Of a stretch of 64,000 nucleotides of DNA, positions 8,164 through 15,374 are shown piece after piece (position 1 is the stretch's first letter; each line of letters opens with the position of its first letter). Made by a program: the position numbers and the translations under genes. Under the pieces are notes generated by a model. That model made no database searches, had not been told where the DNA came from, and saw nothing but the letters and a program-made list of their open reading frames with translations. Location of the stretch: contig NZ_JARRQY010000005.1 in the NCBI RefSeq assembly GCF_037381185.1, positions 49,966 to 113,965 of the forward strand, read 5' to 3'. This stretch comes from Acidihalobacter_A sp037381185. Its GTDB lineage: Bacteria; Pseudomonadota; Gammaproteobacteria; DSM-5130; Acidihalobacteraceae.

Positions 8164-9156
8164 TCACATCAACAGCACGCGTTTGCCGCGCGTATGGCCG
8201 ACCTGCAGCTCTGCATGCGCCAGCGCCGCATCGTCCAGCAGGTAGCGCGCACCGACATGCACAACAAGCTTGCCGGCCTCGAACAAAGCCGCACAATTAT
8301 CGAGTATCTCGCCCTGGTGCGTACGCGCCACCGGCAGGCCGCCCAGCAGAGGCGTCAGCATCAGATCGAAACCGACGCGCAGATTCCGCAGCCGCGCCTC
8401 GCGCCAGCTCATGTTCTCCGGCGGCTCGAGCGAGGTAACCAGATCGCCGTAGTGGGCAACCGTCTGCACGCTGCGCGCGAAGGTTTCACCGCCGACCGCG
8501 TCGAAGCAAACGTTGACTCCTTGCCCGTCGGTCCACTCCAGCGCCGCCGCGACGAAATCCTCGGCGTGGTAATCGATCACCCGCTCCACCCCCAGTTCGC
8601 GCAGAAATCCGGCATTCTCGGCCGAAGCCGTTGCGGCAATGCGGGCGCCGGCATGGTGGGCAAGCTGTATTGCGACATGGCCGACGCCGCCGGCCCCCGC
8701 ATGCACCAGCAAGGTATGTCCCTCATGCAGGTGGGCACGGTCGAACAGCGACTCCCAGGCGGTGATCAACACCAGCGGGGCTGCGGCCGCCTCGGCGAAG
8801 CTCGCGTTGCTCGGCATGAGCCTGGCCACGGCCTCGTCGACCACCACGAATTCGGCATAGGTGCCGGGCTCGGCGCCGAGCCCGCCATTGCAGAGCCAGA
8901 CCGCATCACCCGGCTTGAGCCGAGTCACGCCCTCGCCGACCTCCGTCACCTCGCCCGCGCCGTCCAACCCCAATATGGCGGGCAAGCGATCACCGACATA
9001 GATCCCCGCGCCGCGCACCTTCGTATCGATGGGATTGACGCCAGCCGCGCGCAGGCGGATTTTTACCTGCGTCGACGCTTCGATCCGCGGTTCCGGCACC
9101 TCTGCCATCTGCAGAACATCCGGGCCACCGACAGCCGTCATCTGAATCGCACGCAT
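8164..9156 (-). CDS. MDR-family quinone oxidoreductase-like / alcohol dehydrogenase-like protein
   Basis: A medium-chain dehydrogenase/reductase of 330 residues, expected to use NADPH in the cytosol. A GroES-like N-terminal domain (VGEGVTRLKPGDAVW) precedes a Rossmann domain with HAGAGGVGHVAIQLA. Catalytic and structural zinc cysteines of true alcohol dehydrogenases are not apparent, which favours a quinone-reductase-type activity. The ATG at 9156 is preceded by GGGAG at a suitable distance, so the longer frame to 9204 is not used. It starts 3 bp after the DUF123 gene, so the two are probably co-transcribed. The substrate is unknown. Confidence 0.88.
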   Translation of the reverse strand: MRAIQMTAVGGPDVLQMAEVPEPRIEASTQVKIRLRAAGVNPIDTKVRGAGIYVGDRLPAILGLDGAGEVTEVGEGVTRLKPGDAVWLCNGGLGAEPGTYAEFVVVDEAVARLMPSNASFAEAAAAPLVLITAWESLFDRAHLHEGHTLLVHAGAGGVGHVAIQLAHHAGARIAATASAENAGFLRELGVERVIDYHAEDFVAAALEWTDGQGVNVCFDAVGGETFARSVQTVAHYGDLVTSLEPPENMSWREARLRNLRVGFDLMLTPLLGGLPVARTHQGEILDNCAALFEAGKLVVHVGARYLLDDAALAHAELQVGHTRGKRVLLM

Positions 9157-9158
9157 GT

Positions 9159-9641
9159 TTATCTCCCGGAGTCCTGAAGCAACAGTTCCCGCACCTCGCC
9201 GCAAGGCTCATTCCCTGCAGCGAGTCCGGCACTGAAGTCTAGCAACGTCGGCCTGTGTGCAAAGGCGAAAAGATGGCTCGCGCCCGGATGGTCCGACGCG
9301 CCGAAACCGCTCAGAGGCGCCGCTGCGCCTGGCAGCCGGGCGAGCTTCGTCGCCCAGTGCGACTCACAACGCGCCTGCCCTGCCATATACCAAGCCGCGC
9401 GCAGCGCGACGTAGGGGCGCAGATAATCGAAATGCCAGCGCAACGGCTTGTCGCGGCGCAGATGCCGGCCGACCCGGGCGTTCAAACCGCCCGGCCCGAA
9501 AGCGCTGCCGACATAAGCGTACCAGCCCGGGCAAAGCGTCAACGTCCCGAGCCTGCCAATCTGGATACGTGCCTGCCCGACAGCCTCGCACAGCAGCACG
9601 TAGGTGCCGCCGCTGCGCGGCAATCGCGTGGACTCGGACAT
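9159..9641 (-). CDS. DUF123 / GIY-YIG-like nuclease-family protein
   Basis: A protein of 160 residues with the DUF123 signature. It has GTYVLLCEAV at the start, GWYAYVGSAFGPGGLNARVGRHLR near 40-60, the KPLRWHFDYLRP motif, and C-terminal ASHLFAF. DUF123 is distantly related to GIY-YIG domains and is sometimes fused to endonuclease III, but here it is alone. The biochemical role is not established. The start codon at 9641 fits the domain. The gene is transcribed into the MDR oxidoreductase, whose Shine-Dalgarno lies across this gene's end. Confidence 0.82.
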   Translation of the reverse strand: MSESTRLPRSGGTYVLLCEAVGQARIQIGRLGTLTLCPGWYAYVGSAFGPGGLNARVGRHLRRDKPLRWHFDYLRPYVALRAAWYMAGQARCESHWATKLARLPGAAAPLSGFGASDHPGASHLFAFAHRPTLLDFSAGLAAGNEPCGEVRELLLQDSGR

Positions 9642-9696
9642 GCGTGCTCAGGCCGTAAATGGAGTAACCATCATATACCCGACCACTGTCGCCGGT

Positions 9697-10476
9697 TCAG
9701 TTCGAGACGGAATCCTCCAGCAAGGAACGCAGGAACAACTGCGTACGCTCCTCTTGCGGATTGACCAGCACTTCCTCAGGCGGGCCCTCCTCCAGAATCT
9801 GCCCCTTGTTCAGGAAACAGATGCGGTCGGCCACATCGCGTGCGAAACGCATTTCGTGCGTGGCGATCAGCATGGTCAGGTCGCTCTCCTCGGCCAGCTC
9901 GCGGATAACGGCCTGCACCTCACCGACCATCTCGGGATCGAGCGCCGAGGTCGGCTCATCGAACAACATGATTTCGGGGCGCATCGCCAGCGCGCGCGCG
10001 ATCGCCACGCGCTGCTGCTGGCCACCGGAAAGTTGGGCAGGGAAAGCGTCGCAGCGCGCGCTGAGGCCAACACGCTCGAGAAGCTCCTGCCCCCGTTCCT
10101 CAGCCTCCTTACGCGGAGTTTTGAGCACCCGGATAGGCGCTTCGATGACGTTGCGCAAGGCCGTCATATGTGGAAACAGATTGAACTGCTGGAAAACCAT
10201 GCCGACCTTGGTCCGCATGTGCCGCAAATAGGCCTCGCTGGCAAGCTTTCCCGGCTTGCCTGACTCGTGCCAAAGCGGCTCGCCGTCTATATAAACCTCT
10301 CCGTCCTGGATTTGTTCCAGCGTCATCAGAATGCGCAATACGGTGGACTTGCCAGAACCCGAGGCACCGATCAGCACCACCTTTTCCCCTTTTTCAGCGG
10401 CAAAGGAGAAATCACGCAGAATATCCGTGTCGTCATAACGTTTGACAACCTGATCGAAAACGACATGTGCACTCAT
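9697..10476 (-). CDS. ehuA: Ectoine/hydroxyectoine ABC transporter, ATP-binding subunit
   Basis: ATPase of the ectoine importer, acting on the cytosolic face of the EhuC-EhuD permease. It has 259 residues with Walker A GASGSGKST at 37-45, signature LSGGQQQR, Walker B IMLFDEPTSALD and the switch His in IATHEM. It belongs to the polar-amino-acid ABC ATPase group, and the assignment to EhuA rests on the operon. It overlaps ehuD by four bases (ATGA) and is the last gene of doeB-doeX-ehuB-ehuC-ehuD-ehuA. Its base composition is GC-rich like the neighbouring chromosome and unlike ehuB-ehuC-ehuD. Confidence 0.92.
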   Translation of the reverse strand: MSAHVVFDQVVKRYDDTDILRDFSFAAEKGEKVVLIGASGSGKSTVLRILMTLEQIQDGEVYIDGEPLWHESGKPGKLASEAYLRHMRTKVGMVFQQFNLFPHMTALRNVIEAPIRVLKTPRKEAEERGQELLERVGLSARCDAFPAQLSGGQQQRVAIARALAMRPEIMLFDEPTSALDPEMVGEVQAVIRELAEESDLTMLIATHEMRFARDVADRICFLNKGQILEEGPPEEVLVNPQEERTQLFLRSLLEDSVSN

Positions 10477-11168
10477 TTCATCGGTATCCCGGTTTTAGGT
10501 AGCGCCCGATCTAGTTTGTGTACCAAAAACGATGCCACTAAAGTGCTGATGAAAAACAGTGCCCCCACGATGCTCAAGGGTACAAGATAGTTGTATGTCT
10601 GGTCGCCGATAATGGTGGAGGCGGCCATCATGTCCAATACCGTAATTGCCGAAAGCAGCGGCGCATCCTTGATCATCGCTACAAGGTATGTGCCAAGCGC
10701 CGGTATGACTCTAGGGATTGCCTGCGGCAAAATAATATCCTTGTAGGTCATGATTCGGCTTAAATCGAGAGCATGCGCTGCTTCCCATTGGCCTCGATCG
10801 ATCGCCTCTATTCCGCCGCGATACACCTCTGCGCAATAGGCGCTGTACTGCGCGCCAAGTCCAATGATCCCAATCACCAAGGCAGGCAATGAAACGCCGT
10901 AAAGCGGCAAAACGTAGAACAGGAAAAATAGCTGCACCAGCAGCGGAGTGTCCCGAAGGAATTCGATCACGAACCATGCCATCCATGACACAATCCGAAA
11001 ACGCGACGAACGTAGGATCGCCAGCACCAAACCCAATACCAGTGCCAATACGAATCCGAAAATAGTGGCTTCTATCGTCACCTTCAAACCGATCAACAGT
11101 ATTGGCAAGATGGACAGAGCAAAATCCAGCGTCGTACCGCTCGTATCCCAATGAATCCCGAAAAGCAT
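10473..11168 (-). CDS. ehuD: Ectoine/hydroxyectoine ABC transporter permease
   Basis: Inner-membrane permease of 231 residues of the His/Glu/Gln/Arg-type ABC family. It shows about five hydrophobic segments and the coupling EAA-like loop (EAAHALDLSRIMTYKDIILPQAIPRVIP). It is expected to form a heterodimer with EhuC. Start ATG at 11168 follows AGGAGACG at proper spacing. It lies 11 bp after ehuC and overlaps ehuA by four bases, indicating translational coupling. Codon and base use are visibly more AT-rich than in ehuA. Confidence 0.92.
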   Translation of the reverse strand: MLFGIHWDTSGTTLDFALSILPILLIGLKVTIEATIFGFVLALVLGLVLAILRSSRFRIVSWMAWFVIEFLRDTPLLVQLFFLFYVLPLYGVSLPALVIGIIGLGAQYSAYCAEVYRGGIEAIDRGQWEAAHALDLSRIMTYKDIILPQAIPRVIPALGTYLVAMIKDAPLLSAITVLDMMAASTIIGDQTYNYLVPLSIVGALFFISTLVASFLVHKLDRALPKTGIPMK

Positions 11169-11179
11169 GATCGCGTCTC

Positions 11180-11833
11180 CTACCTAGCCTGCAGCTTCCA
11201 TCGCCGCAGATAGCGTTCAAGCATCCCCAGCCCCCAAGACATCAGCAACGCCAGGAAGAAATACATGAACAAAGTTACGGTATAGATACGCAGCGTATCG
11301 TAAGTCAGATTTTGAAGATTATTCGCATAGTAGGTCAGATCGGTAAGGCTGATTAGGGATACGATCGCAGAATCCTTGAGGTTCTGAATCGCGAGATTGA
11401 TAAACGTCGGCATCATCTCCGGCACGGCTTGGGGCAATAGCACACGAACTAAGCGCTGCCAGGGACTGAAACCCAATGCCAATGATGCTTCGCCTTGCCC
11501 TTTTGGCACGGTTTGCAAGGCACCACGCACCACTTCTGCACCGTAGGCACCGATATTCAGCGCCAGGGCAAACGTACCAATCACAAATGAATTAAAAGAG
11601 ACTCCCAACAAAGGCAATGCGTAGTACAACCAAAACAACTGAACAATCAATGAGGTACCACGGAAAATTTCAACATAAGCAGTGGAAAAAAAGCGAAAAA
11701 TTCTGATGCGAGAAATTTTCCCAACACCAAAAACGAAGGAAAACAACGCCCCCAATATCGTAGAGAGCACCGTCAACTCAATGGTTATCTGCAACCCATT
11801 AAGAAGCGTGCGAAAAATATCGTACACACTCAA
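11180..11833 (-). CDS. ehuC: Ectoine/hydroxyectoine ABC transporter permease
   Basis: Second permease of the ectoine importer, 217 residues with several membrane segments and the EAA-like loop (GQGEASLALGFSPWQRLVRVLLPQAVPEMMP). It probably starts at TTG 11833: AAAGGAGG sits eight bases upstream, while the alternative GTG two codons later is too far away. The ribosome site lies just after a stable hairpin that separates it from ehuB. The gene is distinctly AT-rich compared with the surrounding chromosome. Confidence 0.92.
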   Translation of the reverse strand: MSVYDIFRTLLNGLQITIELTVLSTILGALFSFVFGVGKISRIRIFRFFSTAYVEIFRGTSLIVQLFWLYYALPLLGVSFNSFVIGTFALALNIGAYGAEVVRGALQTVPKGQGEASLALGFSPWQRLVRVLLPQAVPEMMPTFINLAIQNLKDSAIVSLISLTDLTYYANNLQNLTYDTLRIYTVTLFMYFFLALLMSWGLGMLERYLRRWKLQAR

Positions 11834-11852
11834 TAGATGCCCCTCCTTTTAG

Positions 11853-11885
11853 AGCCTCCGGACGAAATTATTCGCTCCGGAGGCT
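11853..11885 (-). other. ehuB-ehuC intercistronic hairpin
   Basis: A 10-bp perfect stem (11853-11862 with 11876-11885) contains an inner CGAA/TTCG pairing. The only tail is CTAAAAGGAGG, which is the ehuC ribosome site. Such hairpins after binding-protein genes commonly stabilise the upstream message or partly terminate, giving excess binding protein over permease. That role here is inferred. Confidence 0.7.
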
Positions 11886-11922
11886 CGGCTCGACAGGCTT
11901 GTGAATTATCTAGTCGACCGCA

Positions 11923-12795
11923 CTACTCTCCACGACAAAGGTCTGCCGTCCTTACGGCACGGGCCGCTTGGACATCTTCCTTGCTCAGGCCATAGTGTTC
12001 CAACGTGTTCGCCCAGAATGGCGTCTTCTGGACTTTGTCCAGTTCCGCATTGAATGCCTTCAAAAACGCCACATCCGACTTACGCATGGAAAATGCACCA
12101 TAAGAACGCGTCGGTTTTCCATGAAACATGGGCTGAGTAAAAGGCTCTGCCCGCTCGACTTTTGAGGGCGCTTTCTTAGCTATTTCGTACACGCTCAAGC
12201 CCGTTGCGGCAAGAGCGTCTATCCGGTGCGACAAGAGTGCCGGAATGGAATCCGCGTTGGAATGAACCAGCACAATCTGGCTCTGTGGAATTCCCGTCGC
12301 CTGCGCAAAATTCAGCTCATCCGCACCGGTCATGATACCCAATTTCACTTGGGGATTATTCTTGATGTCTGTATAGCTATGGATTTTGTACGGATTGCCT
12401 TTGAGAACCAACAATCCTTCGCCGTAGCTTGAATTGACTCGAGAAAAAGCCACCTGCTTGCAGCGCTCTGGCAGCACATTCTGACTCGTAGCCGCCAAAT
12501 CAATGCGCCCTGACTTAACCGCCGGAATCAGTTGGCCGAATGGCATCCCCTTCCACCTGATCTTAGTGATGCCCATTCCATTCAGGACCTTTTTGGCCAC
12601 ATCCGGAGATATACCAGCAGCCCCACCATCAGGCGTTATATAGCCATAAGGAATATCATTCCCAACACCTATAGTGATGCCTTGACTACGTGCTTTTTCC
12701 AAAAGACCCTCAGCAAAGACCGATGTTGATGCAAAAGCCAACATCGCACTAGCCGCCACACCAAAAACCCTTTTTAACAAAGTATTACGATACAT
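11923..12795 (-). CDS. ehuB: Ectoine/hydroxyectoine-binding protein
   Basis: Periplasmic solute-binding protein of 290 residues (SBP family 3) that delivers ectoine and hydroxyectoine to EhuCD. A Sec signal peptide occupies about residues 1-28 (basic start, hydrophobic core, SVFA before EGLLEKARSQG). The mature part starts with the family phrase ITIGVGNDIPYGYITPDGG and contains the IDLAATSQNVLPERC segment. Start ATG at 12795 follows AGGAGG. The 150-bp gap to doeX may hold its own promoter. This gene is AT-rich relative to the chromosome, like ehuC and ehuD. Confidence 0.93.
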   Translation of the reverse strand: MYRNTLLKRVFGVAASAMLAFASTSVFAEGLLEKARSQGITIGVGNDIPYGYITPDGGAAGISPDVAKKVLNGMGITKIRWKGMPFGQLIPAVKSGRIDLAATSQNVLPERCKQVAFSRVNSSYGEGLLVLKGNPYKIHSYTDIKNNPQVKLGIMTGADELNFAQATGIPQSQIVLVHSNADSIPALLSHRIDALAATGLSVYEIAKKAPSKVERAEPFTQPMFHGKPTRSYGAFSMRKSDVAFLKAFNAELDKVQKTPFWANTLEHYGLSKEDVQAARAVRTADLCRGE

Positions 12796-12945
12796 TTTCG
12801 CCTCCTAGAGAACTGCAAATCGCGTAGGTTGTACAGTCTAAAATCGGGCGGCCATACGCATATGCCCACCCCCAACCGGCGTCTTTCTTACGAAGACTCA
12901 TTTACACCGTAAACACTTAATACGCCTCCTGAAAGACCCGCTTAT

Positions 12946-13446
12946 TCACTCATCTCTTCGCCGCATAGACCAGAAATGCTCTACTGGAAAGTGCCGTGAG
13001 TCCTTCACGGTTCGCGTTACGACGTAGGTGAAATAACGTTCAACACCCATGTCCTCGTTTAGCCATGACTCAATCATTTCCTGATATGCGGCAATGCTTT
13101 CCGCCACAACTGACAGAAAGTAATCGAAACCGCCTGCAACAGCGTAGCTTGTCAGAACTTCAGGGTGCGCATTGACTGCCGCTTCGAAACGCGCAAAATC
13201 TTCTGCGCGATGACGACTCAAAGTGACCTCGACCAAGAAATGAGATACGTCGAACAATTCCTCGACGGCGACATCCGCGTGATAACCACGAATAAATCCA
13301 TCGCGCTCGAGTTTCCTCAAGCGTTCCCAACACGGCGTCGGCGACAAATGTATCGCCTCAGACAGCCGCAATTTGGACATCCGTCCGTCGCGCTGTAACG
13401 CGGCCAGAATCGCCAGATCGTATCGATCTAGACGGGCGCGGCGCAT
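12946..13446 (-). CDS. doeX: Lrp/AsnC-family regulator in the doeB-ehu operon
   Basis: A DNA-binding regulator of 166 residues. The N-terminal helix-turn-helix (about 8-55, DRYDLAILAALQRDGRMS then SPTPCWERLRKLERDGFI) is followed by a RAM effector domain (about 70-150). It lies 90 bp downstream of doeB on the same strand and upstream of ehuB, so it is the better match to DoeX, the AsnC-type regulator linked to doeA-doeB in Halomonas elongata. The ATG at 13446 was chosen because GGAG lies eight bases upstream; the earlier GTG at 13455 abuts that site. The natural inducer in the family is an ectoine breakdown intermediate. A second AsnC gene lies at 14850. Confidence 0.82.
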   Translation of the reverse strand: MRRARLDRYDLAILAALQRDGRMSKLRLSEAIHLSPTPCWERLRKLERDGFIRGYHADVAVEELFDVSHFLVEVTLSRHRAEDFARFEAAVNAHPEVLTSYAVAGGFDYFLSVVAESIAAYQEMIESWLNEDMGVERYFTYVVTRTVKDSRHFPVEHFWSMRRRDE

Positions 13447-13535
13447 CTCAAGCACTCCGCTTGCGCACCGCGCACGGCTGCGGCGGAACCGGTGTTCGCA
13501 TAGACTGTCGCTGCATACGTCTCACCGTTCCGTAC

Positions 13536-14531
13536 TCACACGTCCGCACCGACGACTGCCACCGTATCGCCCCGCGCCACGCCTCCACGCGCCGCGCGAC
13601 AAACCAGCACGCCCTGCTGCGGAGCCAGCAACTGCACAGGTTCCCGCAACGGTTCATCAATGTCGTAGAGTTTCGCGAGCACCTGACCGGCCTGCACCGC
13701 TTCGCCCACCTCAACGATGGGATCGAGCAAACCGGAACGTGACGGCATGACGTAGCCTGTTTCCGGCACATACAGGAACCGGCTGCGCAGCGTGGGCGGC
13801 GGAGCCGTATCGACTAGACCCAGATGCCGCAGGCAGCGCTGCAGACCCTCGTGTGCCATGGCGACCGTCTGCGGTGTGACACCGCCGCCGCCGCCCAACT
13901 CGGTAGACAGAAAGGGAAGCCCGAGCGCCTCGACTGCGCCGTCCAGTTCGCCCACGCTGTCCAACTCGGTCAGCACTTGCGTGAACGGCGCGGCGAAGGC
14001 TTCGGCTAGCGCTCTGGTGGCAGCCATCTGTGCGGGGTCGGGTAGTTCGTGGATCACCGCGCTGGGCGCGAAACGCAGGCTGGAACCCCCAGAATGGATA
14101 TCGATGACCGCGTCCGCCAAAGGCAGCAATCGAGTGTAGACCCAGTGCGCGAGAGCTAGCGTCGGTCCGCCGTCGGCCCGGCCGGGGAAACTGCGGTTCA
14201 TATTGCCGCCATCCAGCGGCGACAGCCGGCGGCCGGCCATCAGAGCGGGGTAATTGAGTGCCGGCAAAGCAATCAGCCGACCGCGGAATGCGGTGCCCGG
14301 CATGTCCTGCAACAAACGCATGATGCCGAGCGGACCTTCGTATTCATCGCCGTGACTCGCGCCGGTCACCAGCACCGTGGGGCCGGATTCCTCGCCGACG
14401 GCGACCACGATCGGCGTCAGCAAGCGCCCCCATGCCGAGGCATCCGTCGATAGCGGAAACTGCAGGGCACCCTGCCGAATGCCTGGAACGTCTAGATCGA
14501 TATCGCAACTGATGCGCACAACTTCGTTCAA
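13536..14531 (-). CDS. doeB: N-alpha-acetyl-L-2,4-diaminobutyrate deacetylase
   Basis: Second step of ectoine breakdown: removes acetate from N-alpha-acetyl-diaminobutyrate released by DoeA. It is a 331-residue zinc hydrolase of the aspartoacylase/succinylglutamate desuccinylase family. Zinc ligands are visible in GASHGDEYEGP (His and Glu, about residues 59-62) and DIHSGG (His). The C-terminal segment (about 260-331) is a barrel-like domain. The start is TTG at 14531, with AGAGG six bases upstream; no ATG precedes the domain. A good sigma-70-like promoter lies at 14811-14839, giving a leader of about 270 bases. It is the first gene of the minus-strand ectoine operon. Confidence 0.93.
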   Translation of the reverse strand: MNEVVRISCDIDLDVPGIRQGALQFPLSTDASAWGRLLTPIVVAVGEESGPTVLVTGASHGDEYEGPLGIMRLLQDMPGTAFRGRLIALPALNYPALMAGRRLSPLDGGNMNRSFPGRADGGPTLALAHWVYTRLLPLADAVIDIHSGGSSLRFAPSAVIHELPDPAQMAATRALAEAFAAPFTQVLTELDSVGELDGAVEALGLPFLSTELGGGGGVTPQTVAMAHEGLQRCLRHLGLVDTAPPPTLRSRFLYVPETGYVMPSRSGLLDPIVEVGEAVQAGQVLAKLYDIDEPLREPVQLLAPQQGVLVCRAARGGVARGDTVAVVGADV

Positions 14532-14849
14532 CTCACACCTCTAGGTCGTTTCCATTCCTCACCCGACTGCACCTTCATGCCACTACTGGCAATTCGGCCG
14601 GCGAACACTTCCCGACACCGCATGGCTCTGGCAGACGACGGCTCCGACGCCGAACAGTCGAGCGCTAGCAGCCATCGACAGACAGTGAGTACGTCCTTGG
14701 AACCTCAATGGATTACCGAGCACGAGCACCCCGGTCGAGGTCCATTTATCGACACGACATTTATACTGACGGCATACGGCGCATTGATTTTGCGTATTTC
14801 AACGTCATTGATTAAATTTGTTGCGTAAAAATGCGTCAAAACGAGAAAA
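14532..14849 (-). promoter_or_regulatory. Divergent control region between doeB and the second AsnC gene
   Basis: This 318-bp gap holds an AT-rich patch at about 14755-14845. On the minus strand TTGACG (complement of 14834-14839), a 17-bp spacer and TTTAAT (complement of 14811-14816) make a near-consensus promoter toward doeB. Three direct copies of TGCGT at 14791, 14822 and 14832 overlap or flank it, spaced 31 and 10 bases, close to whole helical turns, as expected for an Lrp-type multimer site. No experimental support is implied. The remainder (14540-14750) shows no recognised element. Confidence 0.55.
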
Positions 14850-15374
14850 ATGATGAAACCATCCGAACTCGACCAAATCGACAGGCAACTGCTCGACCTG
14901 CTTCAGGAAGACGCCAGGCAATCGCTGGAACGGCTAGCCGCGGAGGTTTCCCTCTCCGCCACCGCCGTCCAGCGACGCATCAAGCGCATGCGCGAAAGCG
15001 GCATAATCCTCAGGGACGTAGTGGAAGTGCATCCTGGTGCCGTCGGTCTGCCGATGACCTTCGTGATCACTGTGGAACTGGAACATGAGCGCGCCGACCA
15101 GGTTGACAACTTCCGCCGCAAGGTCGCCAACGAACCGCTGGTACAGCAATGCTATTACGTCACCGGCGACAGCGATTTCGTGCTCATCGTGCTAGCCCAG
15201 AACATGGACGACTTCGAAGCCATGACGCGCCGACTGTTCTACGACGACGCGAACATCCGCCGTTTTCGCACCGCCGTCGTCATGGGCAAGCCGCTGCGCT
15301 CGCTCGCCGTACCTGCCAACTACGTACCCGAAGCAGCGTCCGTGGCGGCGCCAGAGTTCGTCAACGGGTCATAG
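14850..15374 (+). CDS. Second Lrp/AsnC-family regulator
   Basis: A regulator of 174 residues. Its helix-turn-helix domain (about 5-60, LDQIDRQLLDLLQEDARQSLERLAAEVSLSATAVQRRIKRM, split here only by numbering) leads into a RAM-type effector domain with GDSDFVLIVLA near 110. It is divergent from doeB and converges on the molybdoenzyme gene, whose stop lies at 15320; the two 3' ends overlap by 55 bases. Its promoter shares the AT-rich gap with doeB. It is distinct from the doeX candidate and may sense a different metabolite or regulate the molybdoenzyme or the doeC operon. That is inference. Confidence 0.9.
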   Translation: MMKPSELDQIDRQLLDLLQEDARQSLERLAAEVSLSATAVQRRIKRMRESGIILRDVVEVHPGAVGLPMTFVITVELEHERADQVDNFRRKVANEPLVQQCYYVTGDSDFVLIVLAQNMDDFEAMTRRLFYDDANIRRFRTAVVMGKPLRSLAVPANYVPEAASVAAPEFVNGS

